Part shown: in pieces, positions 43,619 through 54,472 of the stretch
How the letters are laid out: each line of letters opens with the position of its first letter
How positions within the stretch are numbered: position 1 is the first letter of the stretch
Notes under the pieces: model-generated
Told to the model about the DNA's origin: nothing
The model's database searches: none
The model's input: the letters and a program-made list of their open reading frames with translations, nothing else
Translations under genes and position numbers: made by a program
Assembly (NCBI RefSeq): GCF_030247195.1
Contig: NC_080671.1
Coordinates: 303,192,504-303,256,503, forward strand
DNA from: Topomyia yanbarensis
Lineage: Eukaryota; Arthropoda; Insecta; Diptera; Culicidae
Length of the DNA stretch: 64,000 nt
Reading direction: 5' to 3'

Positions 43619-43840
43619 AAAGATATCAGCTCCAGTAGCGATATCAACACTGCAGTGAATTGTTTGAGCTTTGACGTCCAGTGGACCGAAGAAAAGCGAT
43701 TAGAATTAAATGATATGTTACACCTCCGTAATGAGGGGCATTGTACTCGAGAAGTGCGCGAAGATTGTGAGAATTCTACTGGACGACGCACAGTGTCGTA
43801 CAAAACCTCAAAATTTTATTTTGGATTTTTCATGGATTAA
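43619..43840 (+). CDS. Candidate terminal exon, unrecognised
   Basis: After a pyrimidine-rich stretch and TTTTTAG (43612-43618) the frame is open for 73 codons to TAA at 43838-43840. The peptide is charged and non-repetitive (FDVQWTEEKRLELNDMLHLR, then CTREVREDCENSTGRR), and the segment is GC-richer than its surroundings. I do not know the family. It could be a gene fragment carried by a repeat, or chance; no partner exon was found. Confidence 0.25.
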   Translation, partial: KDISSSSDINTAVNCLSFDVQWTEEKRLELNDMLHLRNEGHCTREVREDCENSTGRRTVSYKTSKFYFGFFMD

Positions 43841-44719
43841 TATTTTTCTCTGTTTGTGAACAGGTTGAATAGAGTCTTCTCAAAATATTAAGTCTTGAGG
43901 ACAGAACAAAAGATAGATTTTTTTACAGACCTTCAAAGGTGAAATAGATAATCAATTCTGGAAAAAATTGTGTTCAAACCTATGATATTTAAATGAATAT
44001 ATCGTTTTAGATAAAATTTCGATTAGGGTCGAACTGATTTCATTAGTAAGGTTATTCGGTGGACTTATATTTGCCATTCAATTTAGTCGATACAAGGCTT
44101 TCTTCTCAGTCAATCTTTCAGAAGAACAAATAATAAATCGTGCATTAAATTGAAATTATTTATTCAGAGCGGCTGTACTTGTTTAGAAACAGTTCGGAAT
44201 GATCGCTTGTAGTTCATGATTTTTGAAAATTAGTGTACTTTTCGAAAATAAATGTCTTGTTTTGCTCCTTTCTGCCCCGATGTATGAAAAAAGGTGATTT
44301 TCATGATATGTCTGAAGGAGACGCATGGTAATGTTTGATTACCCAGGGTTCGCAAAATAATTTATAAAATATGTCTCTTAGCATTATCAACAATTGGAAA
44401 AAAAAATGTATTCTGCTAAAAATACACTAAACCAACATTTTTTAAATGAATTGTCAGATATGGTGCACTTTATATTCGTAAATGTTGAATTTTCAAACCA
44501 CCTTAGGTGTTTTCATCAAATTCAATCCCCTTTTGAGGTTTTGTCCTACTTTTGTATCGAAGGTGATCACTGTGCGACAAATGAATTTGATAAAAACATG
44601 AATAAAATTGAATTTTCTTATTTTTTTTCTTTCATTTCATTCCATTTCACATATGATTAAAAACCCTTGAAACATTTTTGAAGTCGTAAAATGAAAATCC
44701 AAAACTCAAAAATAAGGCT
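43841..44719. other. Unassigned AT-rich sequence
   Basis: No gene seen. Confidence 0.3.
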
Positions 44720-44800
44720 CCATTTTTGACACGGTTCCGGTTTTGGCAACAGAAAAAAAAATTGTTGCCAAAAACGGAATCATACTGTATCTCAAAATGA
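44720..44800 (-). repeat. Solo pogo-like end, palindromic
   Basis: GGTTCCGGTTTTGGCAACA, an A-run, then TGTTGCCAAAAACGGAATCA and TACTG before TA. The right half is the complement of the pogo-like end at 33340. The two halves form a 19-base stem with few mismatches. Confidence 0.6.
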
Positions 44801-44973
44801 CTTGGCTTAACACAGGCCATATTTACTCGAAAACGGGAAGGCGAAATGGATTGAGGTTTTTTGCATATTACAGAACATACTTTAGTATTGAACCAATTTC
44901 TAGTTGTATACGAAAACCCCTTCACCACTCGTCTCCTGATCTTTGAAGTTGCCAATGCAAAAATAGATAAAAT

Positions 44974-45744
44974 ATCGTTGCTGTTGTGCTATCTATGACA
45001 AACGCCATTTTGGGGTAAACTGAGTTAGATATGCCACATCACGTGTCTAAAAAATCTCTAAAAAGTGGCGTTTTCAGAATTTTGATATTCTGCTTGGTTA
45101 CTGAGATATAGCAAAAACATGATGAGAAATTTAGAATTCTTTGCTTCAAATGACTGTGTCTGGGGATTAACTCAGGGTATCTTGATATATAAGATGTTTT
45201 TATATGTAAAACTATCTAAAGAACACAATGGCATAATTACTTTCAAAACAAAATTACACGAATTGTGTGAAAAATGTAGTTTTAGTTTTTAACTTGAAAT
45301 ATAGCATATTTGGCAACACTGTAGCCAAAAATAACTATTTTTGCTAGATTTTCTGACTCATTTCCTTTAAAATGCATCTCACCGATTGTTTATAGGCCAA
45401 ATTAAACCAAAGATATGAATAAAAGTTAATAATTGATGTTTTTTTCTATGGAAAATTTTCCATGCACGATTATGACAAGCCATACAAATTTTGTCATCTA
45501 TACATACCTATGATACGTGTGAATGCCACTTTTGTTTACATTCATAGTCAAAACTCGCAACATAGTCAACCGATCTTCATAATATTTGAGATATTAATAA
45601 AGAATAGATAGAAGTATCGATTGTCTTCTTTGAATTGTTTATACCATTTATAATTTTCAAGATATTCAATCTCAAACTTTAAAAATCGTTTTTCTCGAAA
45701 TGAGCTAAATGGCGCTTGTCATAAAATAGCACAACAGCGACGAT
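44974..45744. mobile_element. Non-autonomous TIR element, about 770 bp
   Basis: Inverted ends of about 37 bases: TCGTTGCTGTTGTGCTATCT at the left and the complement TCGTCGCTGTTGTGCTATTT at the right, continuing into ATGACAAACGCCATTT. Interior noncoding. No target duplication identified. Confidence 0.65.
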
Positions 45745-46127
45745 GTGATACCATGAAATGGCGCTCGCATGTCCATTGAAAATGAAAAATTCGAAAAGGG
45801 TCTTAAAGCATATTAAATTATCTAGTCCTTGACCAATCCTTCATCAAAAATTCAAGTTATGAACAAAATGGTTAGCATTTGAGCAAAAAATGCTTACAAT
45901 TTAAATTATACAAAACGATGGGTCAAAGCCTTAATAAATTAATGAGTTTTTATATGAAAATAGTAACGGTTGAGTGGTTCTTGAGATGTTCATGGTACCG
46001 ACTTTGAAGACATGGTTTGGAGAAAAACGGGATTGAGTTCGATCGCAGCAAGCATCGATGCAGGTGCTATTTTTTCACGACCTTCATTTTTCTTCGAAAT
46101 TATTGGGGCTTGACATGGGTGTTTGAA
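45745..46127. other. Unassigned sequence
   Basis: AAATGGCGCTCGCATG near 45766 repeats a word from the preceding element. No gene. Confidence 0.3.
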
Positions 46128-46305
46128 ATGGGTTCAATCCATGAAAACACCATTACCATGGTCCGGTAGATCCCATATAAAATACCATATGTTGGTGTAT
46201 TTATGGGTTATTGACACTATTTTATGGTGTCTTAATGGTTGGAAATTTTGGCACGGACCATGTTTAAGGTCTTTTGAAGGGGCTGTGTGGTGTTTGAACC
46301 CATGA
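46128..46305. repeat. Short inverted-repeat element
   Basis: ATGGGTTCAATCCATG...AACACC at the left and GGTGTTTGAACCCATGA at the right are imperfect inverted copies around about 130 bases. Weakly supported. Confidence 0.4.
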
Positions 46306-46770
46306 ATATTTGCTCGGGATCGTTGCTTGTGTTTAAATAAATACCATAATTTGTGGGTTCGCTTCGTGTGTGAAAAGTGAGAAATTTACTTTGTATCAAT
46401 TATCGCCAAAGAGGATATAAATTGTCGGTCGGGAGGCTTAGTACCGCCTCTAATTGGAAGCCTGCGAAAAGTATGTGTGAAAGATATAATGAAGAAAAAT
46501 TTTCGATGGTCGGAAAACGAGCTACCACATGAAGAGAGAACCATTTTGGACTAGCAAAATATACGGTGAAGGACATCCAATATAATTTATTATAACCATA
46601 AGTATTATTGGACACTAAATTGTATAAATATGACATGAAGTGTTTCAGGTTTTGTGCTTTTTACATAAAATCATGTTAACGATATTTTTCATGGCATCGC
46701 TGTTAGGATTGCGTATTGAGTTCTACAAGATGACGACACGGATGAACTTATGATGAAAGAAATTCATGTT
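46306..46770. other. Unassigned sequence
   Basis: No gene; the 78-codon minus frame 46400-46636 has no domain. Confidence 0.3.
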
Positions 46771-46891
46771 TGACAATTCTCGGTGATTTGTTTGCTTTGT
46801 CGACTGCGTGAGTGCGAGTGCAACAGATGCTCATCTGTTACATTCGAACTCACGTAACTCTCATGTAAGCGGGCCATTGGGAATTGTCTAA
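46771..46891. repeat. Small foldback, about 120 bp
   Basis: Outer words TGACAATTCTC and GGGAATTGTCTA are inverted; inside, GTGCAACAGATG and CATCTGTTAC form the hairpin tip (46816-46840). Confidence 0.5.
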
Positions 46892-47171
46892 CGAAGTTCA
46901 TCTGGCTCGTTTTGTGGGGTTGTGTCGGTTGGTGTAAAACCTAATTGAAATCCATGGATTGTTATCTACGTTCTCTAAACTTATATAATTACAGTAACGC
47001 TATAGAAAGGTGTCTGTTAATCAAACATTGGCAGATTGTATCGTACAGTATTTGAAATTTTTAAAATCCCTCATTCATGATTATCAGCTGTTGCGAATCA
47101 ATATTTCTTAGAAGCTGTACATTTTATCTTATAATGTTCTTTCTTACTTTTTACTAACAATTTTTATCCAA
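46892..47171. other. Unassigned sequence
   Basis: Nothing recognised. Confidence 0.3.
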
Positions 47172-47368
47172 CAGGTTCATAGCGAGTAACGGCGCTTTAA
47201 CCTAGGCTTATTATCCAGGGCAAGGTGTAAATACCTCTGTCCCATCCCAAAGGACCAAAGGAGTGGCATTAACCTTCTTAGCCAAGTCACTCCCAACGAT
47301 TTATTATATCCCCTTTAAACTGAAACGGTCGGTACGGTTGTCCTCGTTTCTTCCTCCTTTAAGATTCA
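47172..47368. repeat. Probable dispersed repeat, GC-richer
   Basis: A noncoding island (CCAGGGCAAGGTGTAAATAC, CCCATCCCAAAGGACCAAAG) unlike its AT-rich surroundings. I believe this text recurs widely in mosquito genomes, but there is no second copy in the window to prove it. Confidence 0.35.
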
Positions 47369-47894
47369 AAACAATACGTTAATCACATTATTCATTGAAT
47401 GAATAATTTAATTGCCGTCTAATTTTGAAACATCTCCAAACCCAACTCTGCACAGTAGGCCTGGCCGTTTTAATATTTGCGACATATGAAAATATGCTTC
47501 AAATATTAATATTGACAAGAAAAACACTACAGAATAACTGCAGTGTTTTTCAGGATGCTTTTCAATACTGGCTGTAGATAGATCTGTTCGCACCCTCTCA
47601 TTCTGCTACTAGCGACAAAAAGCTGATAGCACCCAGTCGTCGCCAGTCTAAGGACCAAATGTCATCAATAGACTTAGACTCGCGTGGAGGCATGAGATAG
47701 AAACTTGTGAGAATTTTGTTATCCCACCGTTTGACGACCATGAAAAAAACCGATTTTCTTATGAAAGCAAAACTCCTCTGCCCTCTGAATTCGTCGACAC
47801 CATTATTGTATAACCATTGTTATAATACATAAAACGAACCTAAGTTCATATTGTCGAAAATTGCAAAAGAGGGATTCCACGGAGTTTGGTCTAA
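47369..47894. other. Unassigned sequence
   Basis: No gene recognised. Confidence 0.3.
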
Positions 47895-48150
47895 AAATCT
47901 TTAAAATCGTGACCTCTACTCTTAGATTCCGACGAACCTTTACACGTTTCATTGGTATGGAAGCCTAAACATTTTCCACAATCAATAATATTATTTAGAG
48001 TCAAGAGCATTTTTTTTAAAGGACGTAGACGTTTCAATGCCTGAATATCCTGGCTCCTTTTCTAAACTTTCTTTCTTCAACTCCTTGTTCTCTCTTGAGT
48101 ACTTCGGCACTTAATATTGAAAAATATTTCACACCTTCCAGTCCCTTAAT
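47895..48150 (+). repeat. Dispersed repeat family T, copy 3
   Basis: TTTAAAATCGTGACCTC and CATTTTCCACAATCA match copy 2 at 19820. The continuation (48055-48150, CTTTCTTCAACTCCTTG then ATATTTCACACCTTCCAG) is the inverted relative of 53930-54000, so two modules are joined here. Confidence 0.58.
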
Positions 48151-48878
48151 AATTAAATGTCGTTAAAACACTAGCATACGTAGTTAGTTTCTAGGCATAC
48201 CTAGCAACTCATCTTATGGCTACAAACTAAGGTGGTTCGTATTCAACTATGTTATATTCGTACCAATTTAATAATGTAAGTGAAGAAACGGATGATTCAA
48301 TACTAAAAATATCGTTTTTGGTACAATCTTATCAGGTCATTCCATACACAAAACTCCAGTAATTGTACAAAGAAAATTTATCCTGCGTCGAAATCCTCTC
48401 CATGACTGAGAATCCTGTTCCTTTTCTTCTCCGAAAACAAAATTGGGTAACTGATAACACGCAGTCACCCTCAACCTAACTGTCGAGACTTCGTAGGATA
48501 TTTTTCTCCAACAATTGCAATTTCGCAATTGCAGTCGAGTTACGAGTTATGATCGGGGTCTGTTTCCTGGTTTTGAAATGCCAATAGCTTTCACTTGTCT
48601 TCTGTCACACGCAGCAATATTCTGTTAGAAAAACCTGTTGAATAAATTCAACTAGCGTCTTTTTGCAAGGTCGGAAAGATTTTTCATCGAGTTGAATTTG
48701 ATTCTGTTCGACCCTGATCATTATTGCTGAATGCTTGGAGGTTAATTGAAAACTCCATCAATGCCAAGGGTGAGTCGTTTAAGACGTTACTTATGGGAGC
48801 ATACTTAATGATATTCTGCGCAGTATAAGAATCTAGACAAACGTTACCTTTCATTTTCGAATTCTTCTGGCTGTGTTC
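48151..48878. other. Unassigned sequence
   Basis: Minus-strand frames of 63 and 65 codons without a domain. No gene. Confidence 0.3.
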
Positions 48879-48922
48879 CAAAGAGTACCCAATGATAGAG
48901 ACACTTCATTGGGTACTCTTTG
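48879..48922. repeat. Perfect 17-bp hairpin
   Basis: CAAAGAGTACCCAATGA (48879-48895), a 10-base loop, then the exact complement (48906-48922). No T-run or gene end nearby. It may be the relic of a target duplication in inverted form or a tiny foldback. Confidence 0.85.
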
Positions 48923-49099
48923 CCATTCAGGAAGTGCCTCGAGTAACTGCTCATTTAACACGTCGTAAACTGTTGATTTGCTTTACCAAATCGTATATTT
49001 TTAAAATAACTTAAAGGTATCCCTTTGACGTAAAAGAAATTTTTTAGAAGTGTTTTGTTTGGCTTCATAGACCCCATGCACCATTCCAGCCTTTCAAAT
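48923..49099. other. Unassigned sequence
   Basis: Nothing recognised. Confidence 0.3.
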
Positions 49100-49500
49100 A
49101 CTCTACAACTTCGTAGAACATCAGATCATTGCATTATCTCTTACCATTGTATAGAGAGGCGTATTAGCTTGAATTAATGTTGTTCACTGGCGCCACCATA
49201 TAGTAGAATTTTGAATTTTTCAAATGAGAAAAGAAAGTATTTTTTGCTACTCTACAACATTGTAGAACAACAAAATACTTCATCTCTTTTAATGGCGTTG
49301 TACAGATAGGAGTATTCCCTTTAAATTGCTTGGCTCACTACCGCCAACATGCGGAGAAATTCTAAAATTTTCAAGTGAATATATAAAGTACTTTTATCCC
49401 TCTACACCTTTGTGGAACAATATAACTTTTTATCTCTGATCGTTTCAGTGATAAAGGAGTTTTTCTCAATTTTTCCAACCTTGATTTCAATCTATCTCCC
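49100..49500. repeat. Diverged tandem repeat, about 150 bp x 3
   Basis: Units start with CTCTACAACTTCGTAGAACA (about 49101), CTCTACAACATTGTAGAACA (about 49250) and CTCTACACCTTTGTGGAACA (about 49400), a period of 149-150. Each continues with ATCTCT, a GTATAGAGAGG-like word and TTTTTCAA. The start of each unit is a small palindrome (CTACAA and TTGTAG). Confidence 0.72.
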
Positions 49501-49909
49501 AAATGATTATATTAGATAGTGCGCGAAAAGTGCATTTAGTATCCATATTGATATTATATCTATCCATGAATTAAAGTTATTTTTAAATAGTTTTTCATTA
49601 AATATGTGGTGGGGTTATTTGGCAATGACGCACGCGGGGAACGTTGTCGGTACTATTTACTGTGCAAAAATAGTCATCAAATATTTTTATTTTTAGAATT
49701 CCCTCCAAAGTACGAAAAAAAATCTTGTGTATCTCGTCAATGCAGTGGATAATTATTCCGGCCAATCGCCTGAAAAATATCGAAAATATGTTTTTGAATA
49801 AGAAATACGCGTCAAAGTTAAAATGCCGGGGTATTGAGACTGAAATATATTGACAATTGGCGGTAATATACAATTACATTGAAAAGACATTCAGCACATT
49901 CCATAAGGA
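49501..49909. other. Unassigned AT-rich sequence
   Basis: No gene; the minus frame 49598-49873 has no domain. Confidence 0.3.
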
Positions 49910-50459
49910 CCCTTAATGTAATAGCAGCCCTAAGTTTGCGCCGCTAAAATAACAAAAATGATCCATAAAAAATTGAAAAACGATCCATAAAAAAGTTGTT
50001 CATGTACCCTAAAACAAAACTGAAAATCCCTAAAACAGTGTGAATGATCCATAAAAAAAGGGTAATTTGATCCATAGATTATGTAAAATTGAACCATAAA
50101 GTGGTCGCAAAAGAGCAATAAAATAGTAATAAAAGAGCAATTAAAATCAACCAACGCCCCATAAAAATATTGGAAATGTTCCATAAAATGATACATTTTG
50201 CGCCATAAATTAACTGACATTGATCCATAAAATATTAATATATATGTACATGAAAATATCTTTCGCGACCATTTTATGGTTCAATTTTACATAATCTATG
50301 GATCGAATCGCCCTTTTTTATGGATCATTCACACTGTTTTATGGATTTCCAGTTGTGTTTTATGGAACATGGACAACTTTTTTATGGATCGTTTTACAAT
50401 TCTTTATGGACTATTTTTAAATATTTTATATGCAAAAGTATATTTTCCCTTAATGTAAT
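49910..50459. mobile_element. Foldback element of CCATAAAA words with 13-bp flanking repeats
   Basis: CCCTTAATGTAAT occurs at 49910-49922 and again at 50447-50459. Between them, arms at about 49955-50110 and 50266-50425 are inverted copies (for example GTGTGAATGATCCATAAAAA and its complement) around a spacer of about 155 bases. WCCATAAAA recurs at least 15 times in one orientation or the other. No transposase. Confidence 0.75.
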
Positions 50460-50764
50460 TCAACTTATATTTTATTGCTTATTCTCTGGCGCATTAATAC
50501 ATGCTGTCAACTTTCCCCGGGGCCGGGGTAAGTTAGCGGGTTTTCAGGGTCACACAACTCAGAGAAACGCTCAAATCAGCATAAGACAACATCAGTGCTA
50601 AAAATCTCAAAAGTTAAACCAAATCAATAGAAAAGCGGAAAATGGCCCATAAAATAGACATACAAACGAATTATTGCTAATGCTAATAACATATCTAAAT
50701 TCTTCCATCAATACATTGTGTAGCGAAAACTGAATTTTCCTAATGCGGTTATATATGTTGTGCT
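50460..50764. other. Unassigned sequence
   Basis: Nothing recognised. CCCCGGGGCCGGGG at 50515-50528 is a short GC palindrome-like patch. Confidence 0.3.
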
Positions 50765-51110
50765 GAGCCAAAAAAAACCGGAATTTTTTTTAATCGATTT
50801 GAAGTTCATACTCTCAATAGCGTTTAAGAACAGAAATTGCAGCTCTTGATAACAGGCTACCTCTGAAGTGCATGCGTGCATAGTTCAAACTTTTCTTCGA
50901 TATGGACTTTTCCTAACAGTGACTTCCCAGTAATATCACTCATTTAAATTATTATCGCTAACCCTAATGCCAAGAACAAATAAAAAAAACTCGACACCCG
51001 TTAAGGAAAATCATCATTATTGCTGGAATTTTCTTTTTACGACACTTTTCGATAACCTTCCGTCAATTGTGTTAGTGCACTGAGTGCACGTTGCTCTGAA
51101 AATCTATTAA
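50765..51110 (-). repeat. Dispersed repeat family P, copy 3
   Basis: Reverse complement of the block series at 9968-10392: GAAATTGCAGCTCTTGATA, TGAAGTGCATGCGTGCATAG, AGTGACTTCCCAGTA and GTGCACTGAGTGCACG. Confidence 0.7.
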
Positions 51111-51134
51111 AAAGTTTCAAGCACTTTATAATTT

Positions 51135-51640
51135 TCATAACTTTATTCGGGAAAGTTGCTTAAGGGGGGAAGGGTAAGGGTTTCAGGCGAATTAATCAAA
51201 GCTTTTGTACATTATAGTATATCATTTCAACAACACGCCATAATTTTTCTATACAAAAATATCGACAAACAACTTGGTGGCGAAGTTATTTGTAGAACGT
51301 CTTTGGAAAATCATGATTTGCGGTGTTACCTGCAATTCAAAAACTACTCAACCGATTTATTTCAAACTTTACCCAACACATTCTATGTAAAAAATACCTA
51401 ACCACTACGTTGAGTTTTTGAGATAAATTTTCAATTAAGGGGATTTTTTACTCACTTTAAATAAAAATTACTATTTTTCAAGAAAAATTCCGCCTTTTTA
51501 TGAGTAAACAGCAAATGAAAAAATATTCCAAAAACTCAACGTAGCGGTTAGGTATTTTTAACATAGAATGTGTATGCAAAGTTTGAAAGAAATCGGTTAA
51601 GTAGTTTTCGAATGGCATACAGGGTGGTTGCAGTAGTGGG
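51135..51640 (+). repeat. Dispersed repeat family Q, copy 1 (inverted arms)
   Basis: Matches 55985-56520 over blocks such as ATTTTTCTATACAAAAAT, CGACAAACAACTTGGTG and GCGGTGTTACCTGC. Inside, 51335-51425 and 51525-51620 are inverted arms: ACATTCTATGTAAAAAATAC and GGTATTTTTAACATAGAATG. It can fold back on itself. Confidence 0.65.
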
Positions 51641-52077
51641 TTGTACGCCTAACTAAGGTACCATCCATCAACAAATATTTTTTATCGATTCATCGCACTA
51701 AAGTTATGCGACAATAAAACTGTTATCCTTGAAATTTGTTCAAATAACTATTGAAAAAAATGATTTTCTTGCACCTATAATTGATCTAATGTACCTATAG
51801 TTGCAAGTCCCATAAGAAATCAGTGGGATTTGGAACAATAGGAACCGAAATTAGCGATTGCACCACTATTGGCACATGTGTTCCTATAGTGGTACAAGCG
51901 GTTTTGAATACTTAATTGGTTATTAAGCCATCTTTAAATTTTTCCTATGAAGTAGGGATTGAAAGCTTTTGTTTAAAGTATTAACATTGCCCATAGGTCT
52001 ATTCATCGATTTTTTAGCAAGTCTTCCTTAAGTATGCGACTATTGGTACATCCACCTTAACACCGCAAATCGCGTTT
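51641..52077. other. Unassigned sequence
   Basis: ACCTATAGTTGCAAG and CCTATAGTGGTACAAG are related words. No gene. Confidence 0.3.
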
Positions 52078-53060
52078 TGCCTTTCTCATATAAAGAAATG
52101 CTGTGCAATCACTGCAAAAATCGACTTTTCAACCGAGGCTCGGAGGGCCTAGTGTCTTATACTATTCGACTCAGTTCGTCGAGATCGGAAAATGGATGTG
52201 TGTGTATGTGCGTGTGTGTCATTTAAACTCACACAATTTTCTCCGAGATGGCTGAACCGATTTTCACAAACTTAGCTTCAAGTTAAGGGTATAACGCTCA
52301 GTATAATAGGCTGCTATTGAATTTTTAGTTGATAGTAGATTTGCAGGTCTAGATCACTAATGACCAATCAAAGTAGCTTTGACCTCATTGGTCACCTATA
52401 ACGGTTCTTTCCCAGTGAATTCTCTACCAATTTTTACAAACTTGATTTCAAATGAAAGATACAGTAATATCATTGACTGTTGCTGAATTTCATTCAATTC
52501 TGACTCTTGGTTCCAGAGGTATAGGTTAGTTAGTAAGGTCATACTGGAATTTCCCATATAAACCGTTACAATCGTAATACCTCATAGGTTAAAAATATAT
52601 TGAAATGGTCACCAAATTACTTCGACTCGCAGGTCTAGATCACTGATGCTAATCAAAAAAATTTAAATATATTGATCACTATCGACAATTCCGGAAGTTC
52701 TGGATTTTGGGCATATTCCACAATTTAAGTTACATCGATTCTTAGGTGATGACTGGACCGATTTTCTCAAACCAAGTCTCAAATGGAAGATATAATATGC
52801 AGTTGGATGTAGCAACGCCCCCCCCCCCTTACACCTTTCCCCTTCATCATCCTCCCCCCTGGACCACCCTCATACCTGCATTCTTTTCCTTCACCCCGTA
52901 TACCGAAATAAGATGAAGGGTTTCTGAAGCATCCTCCATTCTCAAGCAACTAAACCCCACCCCCTCCACTTCCAAACCCATTCCACCGACATTTCATAAT
53001 CTGATTACATGAATATAACATTGAACTCAGGCTGATAAAGTCAGTTAAATATTATATTTT
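52078..53060 (-). repeat. Composite modular repeat, unit 2, inverted copy
   Basis: Carries the same blocks as 11855-13055 in reverse: TGCCTTTCTCATATAAAG, the GGCTCGGAGGGCC word, TTCGTCGAGATCGG, modules with CCGATTTTCACAAACTTAG, a C-run (about 52816) matching the G-run, and TTCCACCGACATTTCATAAT. No frame. Confidence 0.75.
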
Positions 53061-53800
53061 TGCCTTTCTCATATAGAAAGGTTATGCAATCACTCTGAAA
53101 AACGTCAACCTAATCCCGGCCCGGAGGGCCGAGTGTCATATCCCATTCGACTCAGTTCGTCGAGATCGGAAAAAGTCTGTATGTGTGTGTATGTGTGTAT
53201 GTTTGTGTGTGTGTATGTGTGTATGTGTGTGTGTATGTGTGTGTGTATGTATGTGCGTATGTGTCAAATAATGTCACTCATTTTTTTTCGACTCGCTTAA
53301 GGTTTCTGGATTTTAACAGGGGCGTAGTTGATGGTTTACGGAGAGGGGTTACACTCCCCCTCTACTGTTCACTCCCCTCCTTTAAAAATCTCCTTAAATC
53401 ACCCCTCAGACCACCACCTCATACCCCTCCCTTTCAACCCCATCATCTTTAAACCACCACTGTATTACAAAGCATACCAATTTAAACTGGGGAGTCGTTC
53501 GTTCATGGGACTTTCGCCCTCCTCACATACCCATCCCCGCATGACAAAATGAGTTAGCAAGCAAATAACATTGATCTAATGCTGATTAGGCTAATGGAGT
53601 ATGATATTTTTTTGTTTCAAGTGTTTCACCGTCGACACGTAGCTCATCAAGTTCGTGGCTGGCATGCCATTGTGTATAAGTGCAAAGTGTACTAAGAATG
53701 TAATGGACATTTCCACAATTATGTTGAACATAAAAAGCCTCCGTGCCATAGTTTAGAGAAATGAGAAAGGCACAATTGCACCGCTAGGTGGATTAAAACA
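53061..53800 (-). repeat. Composite modular repeat, unit 1, inverted copy
   Basis: Opens with TGCCTTTCTCATATAGAAAG and GGCCCGGAGGGCC, then a TG microsatellite, and ends AATGAGAAAGGCACAATTGC and CTAGGTGGATT, the complement of the start at 10848. The interior differs from 10848-11854: it has a C-rich section at about 53340-53540, and the ~320-bp modules are mostly absent. Confidence 0.68.
53179..53262. repeat. TG/TATG microsatellite
   Basis: About 80 bases of TGTGTATG repeats at the same relative position in the composite repeat as the CATA and CA arrays at 11662 and 12883. The 89-codon frame through it is spurious. Confidence 0.88.
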
Positions 53801-54160
53801 GGTTTTTTTGTTTAAAGTGACTCGGCGTCAACTTTCGTGGTAGTAGAGGGATACATGCTACGTATACGAATGTAATAGATATTTTCACAATTATATTGGA
53901 CAATCCCAGCTAATTAGCAAGGGACTGGAAGGTTTGAAATATTTTTCAATATTAATAGCTGTAACACCCAAGGAAGAGCGAGAAGGAAGAAAGTTTAGAA
54001 AAGCGTGGAATAGGCAATTTAATATCGTTACAATATAAAAAGTAAAAAGAATGATTCACTGTAAGTCATTAATAAAAAAAGAAAAAAACAGCTAAGGAAT
54101 CATAGTTTAGATAAATGAGAAAGGCACAATTGCACCACTAGGTGGATAAAACAAGTTTTT
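53801..54160 (-). repeat. Repeat end module with ATGAGAAAGGCACAATTGCA
   Basis: Ends with the same AGAAAGGCACAATTGCACCA and TAGGTGGAT text as 53758-53800, and shares GAATGTAATRGAYATTT-like text with it, so it looks like a second, shorter copy in tandem. 53930-54000 is the inverted relative of 48055-48150. Confidence 0.55.
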
Positions 54161-54290
54161 TTTCCAGAGATGTTCTATAAAAGGCTTCGTCACCAAGTCG
54201 TTTGTCGATATTTTTGCATAGAAAAATTACAGCATGTTATTGAAATGATACACTATAATGTACAAAGCTTTTGTAATATTGTGTAAACAA
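54161..54290 (-). repeat. Dispersed repeat family Q, fragment
   Basis: CACCAAGTCGTTTGTCGATA and ATGTTATTGAAATGATACA are the reverse complement of text at 51220-51290 and 56125-56190. Confidence 0.6.
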
Positions 54291-54472
54291 ACTGAAAATG
54301 TCTACATTTTCTCCATCTACAACATATAAATCCTTAATGAATCACTTCAATGATATTTGTGATAATACTGCATTTCGCGTTTTCCTCGGTTTCGGCAATT
54401 TGAATTGCGTCCATTTTACTTTGATACCTAAAATAAAGCGCAAGAAACATTTAGAAACCTTCATCGAAAAAA
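54291..54472. other. Unassigned sequence with a 76-codon frame
   Basis: A frame from 54298 (STFSPSTTYKSLMNHFNDIC) runs into the next element. No domain. Confidence 0.25.

Noticed and set aside
53183..53452. 89-codon frame beginning with CVCVYV repeats
   Set aside because: Translation of the TG microsatellite and adjoining C-rich repeat; no homology-like content after it.
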